From contig CALLAA010000007.1 in the NCBI GenBank assembly GCA_938002955.1, positions 1-35,499 on the forward strand: a DNA stretch of 35,499 nt, read 5' to 3'. Each line of letters begins with the position of its first letter. Position 1 is the stretch's first letter. Positions 1-8,564 of the stretch are shown here, in pieces. A program made the position numbers and the translations under genes. The stretch is from an uncultured Acidimicrobiales bacterium (GTDB taxonomy: Bacteria > Actinomycetota > Acidimicrobiia > Acidimicrobiales > SHLQ01). A model generated the notes under the pieces. It did no database searches. It was given only the letters and a program-made list of their open reading frames with translations, and was not told where the DNA came from.

Positions 1-78
1 GCGGACGAAGTGGTGGCGGCAGCGGCAACGGGCGATTCCTTCATCATCACGAGTGTACGAACAACAAAGTCCTTTTGA
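1..78 (+). CDS. possible 3' end of an upstream gene (partial)
   Basis: Frame 1 is open from the window edge for 25 codons and ends at TGA 76-78; the tail is rich in Ala and Thr. The fragment is too short to assign to a family. The opposite strand also reads an ATG-ATG-AAG start out of the window near position 50, so this could instead be the first codons of a divergent gene. The base at the third codon position does not separate the two readings. If the forward reading is right, it ends 69 bp before the IclR gene. Confidence 0.3.
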   Translation, partial: ADEVVAAAATGDSFIITSVRTTKSF

Positions 79-147
79 CGATTCCCTCGTTCAGCTTCGA
101 CGGTCCCAAATCATCAAATCGATTACTGATCTGCTAGGTAAGTACGC

Positions 148-918
148 ATGTCCGACGCAAAGAACCGAGAAAGCCTGTCGCCGGCGGTTAATAGCGCAGC
201 TGACATTCTCAACCTGCTCGCCGAAGTCGGTGAGCCACTGAGTGGTGCCGAAATTGCGCGGCGTATCGATCGAGCGAAGTCGACGTGTTCAAACATCCTC
301 GCAGCGCTCGAGCAATCGGGCTTGTTGGAGCGCGCAGGTGGCGAGTTTCAGCTGGGCCGCAAGCTCGTCGAGCTTGGTGGTGCGTATCTTGCACAAACAG
401 ACCTGGTGTCGGAGTTTCATCGGATTTGCCGCGAGCTCCCGATAGCGAAAGAAGAAACTCTGTCGCTCTCATCACTCCAGGGTGATGAGATTCTGTATCT
501 CGCTCATCACAACGGCAGCCAGCCGGTTCGATGGTTCGCGAATGTGGGTGCCCGCCTGCCGGCGGTGGCAACGGCGATGGGGATCACGATGCTTGCCTCG
601 CTACCAAAGACAGACTTCGAAGACTTTCTTGCTCTGGATCCGAAGTACCCCGTCCAGACAACGTACGCCTACACCAATAGCGACGAGCTAACGATCGCGG
701 TCGATGAAGCGCGAAGTGACGGATACGCGATTGGGGATCAGCTCAACACGCTGGGATTGTGCAGTCTTGCTCGGCCCGTCCGCAGCCGATTCGATAGCCG
801 CAACCTTGCGGTAGGTGTGACGATGTTGTCTGCTCGTCGGGACCCAGAGCTCGAGCGCATGCTGCTCGCAGACCTTCTGGTTCTTGCCGAGGCATTACCT
901 CCAGCGACTGCGGAGTAG
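148..918 (+). CDS. IclR-family transcriptional regulator
   Basis: A 256-residue protein with the two-part IclR layout. An N-terminal winged helix-turn-helix (about residues 14-70, with the recognition helix around the AKSTCSNILAALE stretch) is followed by an effector-binding domain (about 80-250). Length is normal for the family. It lies directly upstream of, and in the same direction as, the sugar-acid import and catabolic genes, so it is very likely their local regulator, sensing a sugar acid or pathway intermediate; that role is inferred from position. ATG 148 is preceded by TAGGTA 7 nt upstream, a poor match to a leaderless -10, and by no good ribosome binding site. A half copy of the inverted repeat found upstream of 1243 (TGTACG, 54-59) lies in its own 5' region, which would fit autoregulation. 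Confidence 0.9.
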   Translation: MSDAKNRESLSPAVNSAADILNLLAEVGEPLSGAEIARRIDRAKSTCSNILAALEQSGLLERAGGEFQLGRKLVELGGAYLAQTDLVSEFHRICRELPIAKEETLSLSSLQGDEILYLAHHNGSQPVRWFANVGARLPAVATAMGITMLASLPKTDFEDFLALDPKYPVQTTYAYTNSDELTIAVDEARSDGYAIGDQLNTLGLCSLARPVRSRFDSRNLAVGVTMLSARRDPELERMLLADLLVLAEALPPATAE

Positions 919-926
919 TCCTCATC

Positions 927-946
927 GGGAGCGTATGGACGCTTCC
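927..946 (+). terminator. hairpin downstream of IclR gene
   Basis: GGGAGCGT (927-934) pairs with ACGCTTCC (939-946) over 8 bp, with one G-T wobble and the tetraloop ATGG. It starts 8 nt after the IclR stop codon and is followed by TTCGTTCG, a weak T-rich tail. Placement suits a terminator that insulates the regulator from the importer genes. Confidence 0.5.
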
Positions 947-1137
947 TTCGTTCGACAGAGCCAGTTCTAGCCTCGCTGTTCACCTTCTCTTATGTCCCGC
1001 ATTCGAAGAGGCCGATCACCAGCTCCGCGCTCGTGTCACGTCCTGTTGATTGAGCAACGCCCGCTGCCCGATGCTTTGTCATCGTGCATTAACTCGGAAT
1101 TTCTTTGATTTTGGTCTTCCATGTTGCGCACGTCACG

Positions 1138-1151
1138 TGTACGGTCGTACA
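1138..1151. promoter_or_regulatory. candidate operator, TGTACG-GT-CGTACA
   Basis: A perfect 6-bp inverted repeat with a 2-bp centre, about 90 bp before the binding-protein start and touching a possible -10 (TAGTAT, 1152-1157). A single half-site (TGTACG) occurs at 54-59 upstream of the IclR gene. Assignment to the IclR protein is inference from position; the base pattern alone does not identify the regulator. Confidence 0.45.
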
Positions 1152-1242
1152 TAGTATTGGTCGTCGCCCAGAATATTGGACACTGAAAACCTCGGGGGAG
1201 GTTGAAGGACGACTGAAAATAATCCCGTAGGAGGGGCCAGAC

Positions 1243-2412
1243 ATGAAGAAGACGAAGTTCTTGGCGTTAATTGCAGCGCTGGCGCTAGTTGCTGCTGCGT
1301 GCGGTAGCAGTGCGACCGACGTCGTGGAAAACGCCGTTGACGAAGCAGCCGAGACGGTCGAGGGCGTTGCTGATGAGGTGGAAGAAGCGGCTGAAGAGGT
1401 CGTCGACGACGCAATGGACGAGGACGAGGAATCGTCAACCACGACGGAAGCCATGGCAGACGAGCCATGCGAACACCCATACGGCACCGACTTTGTCTGT
1501 GACTTGACGGCGAACGACGACTACCTCGTCGGCGTTTCGCTCCAGCAGAACAAGGCCAACTTCTGGGTAGCGGTAAAGAACGGTTCGACCGACGCTGGTA
1601 GCCGCGCTGCGGCACAAGAACCAACGTTCGCCGACGCAAACGGTGAAGATGACAAGCAGCTCAACGATGTCAAGAACATGCTCGCCGCTGGCATTGACGG
1701 CCTCGTGCTCGGAGCAACGAACTCTGGTTCAGCGGTTGGTATTGCCGAAGAAGCAATCTCTGCCGGTGTCCCAGTAGTTGCTGTGGCGCTCCAGATTGGG
1801 GACCCTGCGACATTCGGTGGGAACCACGTTTACGAGGGCACGCTGGCGCTTGTGACCAACAATGACTCGGACATGGGTATGCGTGCGTCTGCCTTTGTTG
1901 GACCTGTTGCCGAAGCGAAGGGCGACACGCTCAACATCGTCGTCCTCTCGGGAACCCCTGGCACGTCGAACGCAACCCTGCGTAACGAGGGATTCATCGC
2001 AGGCCTCGACGCCGCTGGCATCGATTACGAGATCACGAACGACCAGACCGGCCGTTTCAAGCGTGAAGAGTCCAAGGTCGCTTGCGACAACATGCTCGCC
2101 GCTGATGACTCGATCGATCTCATCTTCTCGCACTCCGACGAGATGACCATCGGTTGCGTGACCTCGATGGAGAACAACGGTCGTACCGACATTCCCGTCG
2201 CCTCGATCGGTGGAAATACCGAAGGCATCGCTCTCGTTGCTGACGGCAAGGTTCTCGGAACCGTTTGTCAGAAGCCAGCAACCATGGGTGCGGTTGCAAC
2301 GCAGCTGATTATCCGTCACCTCAACGGCGAGACCATTCCCGCTGAGCCGTTCTTCTACGCAACACCAGCCATCACCGCTGACAACCTTGAGGATTGCGTA
2401 CCTGAGTGGTAG
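1243..2412 (+). CDS. sugar ABC transporter substrate-binding lipoprotein (CUT2/RbsB type)
   Basis: A 389-residue lipoprotein. The signal peptide (MKKTK plus a hydrophobic core) ends in VAAAC with the lipidated Cys at residue 20. A strongly acidic, Ala/Val/Glu/Asp-rich linker (about 26-72) precedes a periplasmic-binding-protein type 1 fold from about residue 95. There the protein resembles ribose, rhamnose and fructose binding proteins: GVSLQQNKANFW near the start and a LIFSHSDEMTIG stretch in the second lobe. It captures the substrate outside the membrane for the permease and ATPase encoded next. AGGAGG (1229-1234) lies 8 nt before ATG. The substrate is not visible from sequence; the neighbouring enzymes suggest a sugar acid, its lactone or a related sugar. 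The acidic linker is longer than usual. Confidence 0.9.
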   Translation: MKKTKFLALIAALALVAAACGSSATDVVENAVDEAAETVEGVADEVEEAAEEVVDDAMDEDEESSTTTEAMADEPCEHPYGTDFVCDLTANDDYLVGVSLQQNKANFWVAVKNGSTDAGSRAAAQEPTFADANGEDDKQLNDVKNMLAAGIDGLVLGATNSGSAVGIAEEAISAGVPVVAVALQIGDPATFGGNHVYEGTLALVTNNDSDMGMRASAFVGPVAEAKGDTLNIVVLSGTPGTSNATLRNEGFIAGLDAAGIDYEITNDQTGRFKREESKVACDNMLAADDSIDLIFSHSDEMTIGCVTSMENNGRTDIPVASIGGNTEGIALVADGKVLGTVCQKPATMGAVATQLIIRHLNGETIPAEPFFYATPAITADNLEDCVPEW

Positions 2413-2470
2413 GCGCTGGGAGGACACACTTCCCATTGAGGCAGAACCGCCCATTCAGTAGGTAGTTGAT

Positions 2471-2520
2471 TGCCGAACGACACCCCCCAGGGGATGATTC
2501 CCCAGGGGTGCCGTTCGGCA
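2471..2520 (+). promoter_or_regulatory. long intercistronic hairpin between binding protein and permease
   Basis: TGCCGAACG (2471-2479) pairs with CGTTCGGCA (2512-2520). After an A/C mismatch, CACCCC (2481-2486) pairs with GGGGTG (2505-2510). After a small internal loop, GGGGA (2490-2494) pairs with TCCCC (2499-2503) around a TGAT loop. This gives about 20 bp of stem and no T tract afterwards. Hairpins here in ABC operons commonly stabilise the binding-protein mRNA or limit read-through, so that the binding protein is made in excess. Confidence 0.75.
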
Positions 2521-2564
2521 CAACCCTGCCGAAGCCAGTACGCAAGCATCACCAGGAGGACTGG

Positions 2565-3830
2565 GTGAACGATAAATCCACTGCGACCAAGTTCGACGAC
2601 ACAGGAGTCGAAGTCGCGACACAGAGCATTCGAGAGTCACTGACATTTCGCAATGCAGGCATCTACTACGCGTTGATGCTGATCGTCGCCATCTTTACCT
2701 GGTGGTCGTACAGCAGCTCTGGAATCTTCTATCTGAATGCGTCCAACGTTGAGAACGTTCTCGAACAAGCAGCCACGCCGGTCGCCATCATCGCCATCGG
2801 CATGACGGTCTTGATGGTCAGCGGCAATTTCGACCTGTCGGTGACATCGAATGCTGCCCTGTCGGCGATGTCCATAGCGATCGCCATCGAGCATCAGTGG
2901 TTTGACTTTCTCGGCAGCGTGGAAGCTGCTGTCGTAGCGTCGCTCATTTTCGGGATTGTGGTCGGCAGCGTGGCAGGCCTTCTCAACGGTCTCATCCACT
3001 GGTACGTGGGCCTGAACTCGTTCATCGTGACCCTCGGGTCTCTAACGGCGTACCGAGGCCTGACGCTCCTTATCGCCAACGATGCATCGGTCGACGTTCG
3101 GTTCCGTAAGGAGCTCACCGAAGAACAGATTGCAAACAACGACCGTGAGACCGAGGAAGGAGTGTTCCTTGGAGATCTCATCGGGGACACCATTGGCGAC
3201 TTCAACCTGCTACTCCTCGCCGGCATTGGCTTCCTCGTAGCCGCTGGCGGTATGCGGATTTCTGGACAGGGCAAGGTTCCCATTCGTATTGCCATCGCGA
3301 TTGGCATGTTGAGCATTGTGAGTTCGGTCTTTGTTGACTACACGACGTCTATCTCGCACAAGCTGGTCGTTCTTGTCGCCCTGCTCATCATCACGTGGGC
3401 GTTCATGACGTTCACTGCACCTGGCCTTCATCTGTACGCAGTCGGTGGAAATCTTGAAGCATCAAAGGCAGCTGGAATAAATGTCGCGCTGTATCGCATC
3501 GTGCCGTTTGTGTTTGTTGGCTTCTGCTGCGGCCTCGCCGCCGTGACCTACATTGCCGAGCAAAAGAACATCGAACCAAACCTCTGGTTCGGTCGAGAGC
3601 TATGGGTGATTGCCTCATGCATCATCGGCGGTGTCTCGCTGACCGGCGGATCTGGCAAGGTCATGAAATCGATGGCTGGAGCGTTGCTGCTCTACACGCT
3701 CCTCAATGGTTTCCAAATCAATCGAGTAAGCCCGGCACTCCAAGACACGAGTATCGGCGTCCTTATTGTCGCATCGGCAGCCGCCTATGTCGTCGCCGAG
3801 CGTCGTGCCGCAGCAAAGGGGAAGATCTGA
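2565..3830 (+). CDS. sugar ABC transporter permease (RbsC/FrcC family)
   Basis: A 421-residue integral membrane protein of the CUT2 permease family (BPD_transp_2). It has multiple hydrophobic helices, the GNFDLSV motif near residue 87 that matches the GGIDLSVG of RbsC-type permeases, and a late EPNLWFGRELWVIASCIIGG segment typical of the family. A charged loop (around KELTEEQIANND) interrupts the middle, making it longer than RbsC (about 320). Start chosen at GTG 2565 because AGGAGG (2554-2559) lies 5 nt upstream; the longer in-frame TTG at 2466 would run through the intercistronic hairpin. It forms the membrane channel with the ATPase, whose start codon overlaps its stop by one base (TGATG). 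Confidence 0.9.
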   Translation: MNDKSTATKFDDTGVEVATQSIRESLTFRNAGIYYALMLIVAIFTWWSYSSSGIFYLNASNVENVLEQAATPVAIIAIGMTVLMVSGNFDLSVTSNAALSAMSIAIAIEHQWFDFLGSVEAAVVASLIFGIVVGSVAGLLNGLIHWYVGLNSFIVTLGSLTAYRGLTLLIANDASVDVRFRKELTEEQIANNDRETEEGVFLGDLIGDTIGDFNLLLLAGIGFLVAAGGMRISGQGKVPIRIAIAIGMLSIVSSVFVDYTTSISHKLVVLVALLIITWAFMTFTAPGLHLYAVGGNLEASKAAGINVALYRIVPFVFVGFCCGLAAVTYIAEQKNIEPNLWFGRELWVIASCIIGGVSLTGGSGKVMKSMAGALLLYTLLNGFQINRVSPALQDTSIGVLIVASAAAYVVAERRAAAKGKI

Positions 3831-4645
3831 TGACCACAGCAACGAACCATCGCACGCCCGCATCCAGCCCGAACGTAACGCCAGCACTTGAGGTACGCGA
3901 CGTGAGCAAGAACTTTGGCGCCGTGCAGGCGCTGAAGTCGGTCAGCTTCAACATCACTCCGGGAAAGATCACCGGCCTCGTTGGCGATAACGGCGCTGGC
4001 AAATCCACGATGGTGAAAGTTCTCTCCGGCGTACATGCACCGTCGTCGGGAACCCTGCTCCTGGACGGAGAGCCGATCGTATTCTCAAACCCTGGCCAAG
4101 CCCGGGCAGCGAAGATCGAAACCGTATTCCAAACACTGGAGCTCGTCGAGGAGTTCGATGTGGCGGAGAACTTCTATATGGGCCAAGAGCTCACGCGGCT
4201 GGGACCGCTGAGGATCCGCCGCACCGCAGAGATGCGAAAAGAAGCTGCGGTAGCCGTTGGACAGCTTGGGATCAACATCCCCGGCGGCGTGACGCGCAAG
4301 GTGCGGACGATGTCAGGTGGCCAGCGCCAGGCGGTCGCCATTGCCCGCGCTGCATTCTGGAGCAGCAAAGTTCTCCTGCTCGACGAGCCAACCGCAGCGC
4401 TCGGTGTCCGAGAAACCGCCCAGGTGTTGGAGGTCATCGAAACGCTCCGAGACCAGGGCGCAGCCATCTTGTTGATCAGCCACAACATGAAAGACGTCGA
4501 GCGGCTGTGCGACAACGTGGTGGTGCTTCGGCAGGGTCGCAAGTCCGGGCATCTGACTGGTGAATTCACGGGTCAGGACTGTGTCTCCTATATCACCGGC
4601 GCCGTGTCCGATCTCGACACAAACGAAGCAGGCGATGGCGAGTAG
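3830..4645 (+). CDS. sugar ABC transporter ATPase, single nucleotide-binding domain (FrcA-like)
   Basis: A 271-residue ATPase that energises the importer from the cytoplasm. Walker A GDNGAGKST (52-60), signature MSGGQ (161-165), Walker B VLLLDEP (181-187) and switch His 218 are all intact. Most CUT2 ATPases such as RbsA carry two nucleotide-binding domains in one chain; this one has only one, as in the fructose importer FrcA, so it should work as a homodimer. ATG 3830 overlaps the permease stop. The longer in-frame reading upstream lies entirely inside the permease gene and is rejected. Followed by a strong hairpin. Confidence 0.9.
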   Translation: MTTATNHRTPASSPNVTPALEVRDVSKNFGAVQALKSVSFNITPGKITGLVGDNGAGKSTMVKVLSGVHAPSSGTLLLDGEPIVFSNPGQARAAKIETVFQTLELVEEFDVAENFYMGQELTRLGPLRIRRTAEMRKEAAVAVGQLGINIPGGVTRKVRTMSGGQRQAVAIARAAFWSSKVLLLDEPTAALGVRETAQVLEVIETLRDQGAAILLISHNMKDVERLCDNVVVLRQGRKSGHLTGEFTGQDCVSYITGAVSDLDTNEAGDGE

Positions 4646-4665
4646 TGCTTCCCTCCCGCAGCGCA

Positions 4666-4704
4666 GGCCCCGCACATTGGCGTCCCCTCCGAATGTGCGG
4701 GGCC
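4666..4704 (+). terminator. 13-bp perfect hairpin after the ATPase gene
   Basis: GGCCCCGCACATT (4666-4678) pairs perfectly with AATGTGCGGGGCC (4692-4704) around a 13-nt loop. No T run follows, so it may be a partial terminator or mRNA-processing signal between the importer genes and the catabolic genes rather than a full stop. It sits 21 nt after the ATPase stop and 49 nt before gnd. Confidence 0.65.
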
Positions 4705-4753
4705 GGCGGTCGCACTGCAGCTGCAGACCTACCCGATCTTTAGGAGATTCGAA

Positions 4754-6225
<1,472 letters not shown>

Positions 6226-6229
<4 letters not shown>

Positions 6230-7269
6230 GCGATCACGCGCACGCCGTTGTCATTCACGCCGCCGAGGATGTCCGGGTTGAGCAACGCCCGGTTGTACCT
6301 CCTGCTGCCGGTGAGGTCCAGGTCGGGGTATTGCTCGGCGGCATTTGTGGTTCCGACATTTCGTACTACAAGAACGGTGCGGTCGGTCGATTCAAAGTCA
6401 CCGCGCCCATGATCCTCGGACACGAGGTCATTGGCACAGTCCAAGAGCTCGGACACGGCGTTTCCGGCTTTGAAGACGGCCAGCGGATTGCTGTGGATCC
6501 GTCGTCTCCATGCATGACGTGCGACCGCTGCAAGGAGGGCCGGTTCAACATCTGCTTGAGTCCGTCGTTCCTTGGTAGCGCATCGACCCAACCGCACACC
6601 GATGGCGGGTTTTCGTCAGTCCTGTTGAGCCGGTCACCAAACATCGTCCCGCTCGATGACTCGCTGTCGAACGAACTCGCCGTATTCGCCGAGCCGTTGT
6701 CGGTGTGTGTGCATGCCGTTGCCCGCGCCGGTGGCGTGAAGGGAGCACGAGTGCTCGTTGTCGGCGCAGGACCCATTGGAGGAATGCTCACTGCAGTGTG
6801 TGCCGCCGAAGGTGCCGCCGAACTGGTGGTGGCAGATATTGAGTCCGGTCGATTGGAAACTGCGACCTCGCTTGGTGCTCATGGGGTCCGCCTTGTCAGC
6901 AACGAAGATCTGGGCAAGGACTACGACGTGGTCTTCGATGCCTCGGGCGCAGCACCGGCCATTTCCGATTCGCTTGAGCGTGCCCGTCGTGGCGGAGTGT
7001 TATGCCTCGTGGGGCTACCTCACGGTGGCCCCGTCCCGATGCCCGTCAACCTCAGCATCACCGGCGAGGTCGACATTGTTGGGTCGTTTCGATTCAACCA
7101 CAGCGAGTTCCGCCGTTCGATCGAGCTACTCGGCAACGGACTCGATCTTCGTCCACTGATCTCAAACCAATACGACTCTCACGATGCGGGCGCCGCCTTT
7201 GTCGAAGCGTCGTCGGGCCAAGCCATGAAGGTCCAACTCGACTTCAGCGGGAACACCAAGGAGAACTGA
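6226..7269 (+). CDS. idnD: L-idonate 5-dehydrogenase, zinc-dependent (MDR family)
   Basis: A 347-residue medium-chain zinc dehydrogenase. The catalytic zinc ligands Cys41 (GGICGSD), His66/Glu67 (GHE) and Glu156 (AEPLSV) and the structural zinc cysteines 96, 99, 102 and 110 are all visible. The cofactor motif GAGPIGG is at 180-186. The GGICGSDISYYKNGAVGRF segment and the FGSA-like FLGSASTQPHTDGGF segment closely follow E. coli IdnD, which oxidises L-idonate to 5-keto-D-gluconate. A sorbitol/xylitol dehydrogenase role is the main alternative, but the gluconate 5-dehydrogenase gene 1 bp downstream supports idonate. Confidence 0.82.
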
Positions 7270-7270
7270 C

Positions 7271-8038
7271 ATGCCAACCAACCCATTCACGCTCGAGGGC
7301 CGTGTCGTGCTCATTACCGGTTCCAGTCAAGGCATCGGCCGGGCGCTCGCATCGGCATGCGCCGAAGCGGGCGCTCATGTGGTGATCAATGCTCGGTCTG
7401 CGGACAAGGTCGATGTTGCCGTCAGGGAGCTGCAGGCTGTCGGATTCAAGGCATCGGGACAGGTCGCAGACGTGACCGACCCGGACGCGGTTGCAGCCAT
7501 GGTCGACTCGATCGAGACTGAAGTCGGCCCGATCGCCGGGCTTGTCAACAATGCCGGAATACAGCGTCGGGCGCCGTTTCTCGAGTTCGATCTGGGCGAC
7601 TACCGCGACGTCATGGAGATGAACCTCGTCGCCCCGTTCATCGTCTCCCAAGCAGTGGCTAAGCCGATGGCCGAACGCGGAGCGGGTCGGATTGTCAACA
7701 TCGGTTCCGTGCAGTCGCAGCTTGGCCGCCCGACCATCGTCCCGTACACCGCTAGTAAGGGCGGCGTTGTTCTACTAACCCGCGGTATGTGCGCCGACCT
7801 CGGGCCACTCGGACTGCAGATCAACAGCATCGCTCCCGGGTACTTCGCCACCGAACTCACTCAAGCACTTGTCGACGACGACGAGTTTTCGGCGTGGGTG
7901 TCGAACCGAACACCTGCTGGACGTTGGGGCGAGGTCTCCGAGCTTGGCGGAGCCACAGTTTTTCTCTTGTCCGACGCTGCCAGCTTCATCAACGGACAGA
8001 CCCTCTTCGTCGACGGAGGCATGACGTCCGTTGTCTAG
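7271..8038 (+). CDS. idnO: gluconate 5-dehydrogenase (SDR family)
   Basis: A 255-residue classical short-chain dehydrogenase. It has cofactor motif TGSSQGIG (16-23), NNAG (93-96) and catalytic Ser146, Tyr159 and Lys163 (YTASK). NNAGIQRRAPFLEF is characteristic of gluconate 5-dehydrogenases, which interconvert 5-ketogluconate and D-gluconate. AAGGAG (7258-7263) lies 7 nt before ATG and inside the end of idnD. Its 3' end overlaps the next kinase gene by 8 bp. Placement directly after idnD gives the two redox steps of the idonate route. Confidence 0.85.
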   Translation: MPTNPFTLEGRVVLITGSSQGIGRALASACAEAGAHVVINARSADKVDVAVRELQAVGFKASGQVADVTDPDAVAAMVDSIETEVGPIAGLVNNAGIQRRAPFLEFDLGDYRDVMEMNLVAPFIVSQAVAKPMAERGAGRIVNIGSVQSQLGRPTIVPYTASKGGVVLLTRGMCADLGPLGLQINSIAPGYFATELTQALVDDDEFSAWVSNRTPAGRWGEVSELGGATVFLLSDAASFINGQTLFVDGGMTSVV

Positions 8039-8546
8039 CAAGTCCCACGTTGTGATCATCGGCTTGATGGGCGTAGGCAAGTCGACCCTTGGTCGAACAC
8101 TCGCCGACGCTCTCTCGACCCAATACATCGACTCCGATGACGACATCTCGAGGTTGTTCGGTGCTCCGGGTTCTGCGATTGCGGAGCGCTTCGGCGTGCA
8201 AACTCTGCATCGCATCGAGTCTGGCGTGCTGCTGGGGGCTCTCGCTCGCGAAGAACCTGCCGTGATCACGGCCGCGGCTTCGGTCGTTGAGGACCCGATC
8301 GTTCGGGAGGTCGTTGCCCATCGTGCTGAAGCTGTTTGGATTCATGCCGAGTTGACCGAGGTACTCCGCCGTCAGAGCGAGGGCGACCACCGGCGGCCAA
8401 TGGCCTATGACGAGCTCTCCTCCCTGGCCGAGGTACGTCGTCCGCTCTTCGCCGAGATGGCCGACATCGAAGTCGTCGCCGACGGCGAACCCGACCAGGT
8501 CGCCACGTACGTACTCAACAATCTCCAACCCCGTCAATCTCGATAG
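8031..8546 (+). CDS. shikimate-kinase-like small-molecule kinase, presumed gluconate kinase
   Basis: A 171-residue P-loop kinase starting at TTG 8031. GGAGG lies 11 nt upstream, and any later start would crowd or remove the P-loop GLMGVGKS (11-18). Overall it follows shikimate kinase rather than classical GntK/IdnK: the DSDDDI acidic motif (34-39), Arg61 in the FRxxE-like position, a RRP lid segment (121-123) and RRPLFAEMAD (136-145). However, the glycine triad that binds shikimate (GGG) is replaced by AAA (81-83, in VITAAASV). Between gluconate 5-dehydrogenase and a lactonase, and with gnd in the same operon, the needed step is ATP-dependent phosphorylation of gluconate to 6-phosphogluconate, so gluconokinase is inferred. 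No aroK neighbours are present. Confidence 0.6.
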   Translation: MSSKSHVVIIGLMGVGKSTLGRTLADALSTQYIDSDDDISRLFGAPGSAIAERFGVQTLHRIESGVLLGALAREEPAVITAAASVVEDPIVREVVAHRAEAVWIHAELTEVLRRQSEGDHRRPMAYDELSSLAEVRRPLFAEMADIEVVADGEPDQVATYVLNNLQPRQSR

Positions 8547-8564
8547 AGAAGAAAGCCACCAAAA

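Larger units (their letters stand above)
919..1242. other. 324-bp regulatory intergenic region
   Basis: No convincing reading frame. It holds a hairpin just after the IclR stop (927-946), the inverted repeat TGTACG-GT-CGTACA (1138-1151) and a strong ribosome binding site AGGAGG (1229-1234). The importer promoter is probably here. TAGTAT (1152-1157) abuts the inverted repeat and could be a -10, but no -35 at good spacing was found. Confidence 0.6.

Noticed and set aside
2466-2564. Extended start (TTG 2466) for the permease
   Set aside because: It would translate through the long hairpin and has no ribosome binding site, while GTG 2565 has AGGAGG at good spacing.
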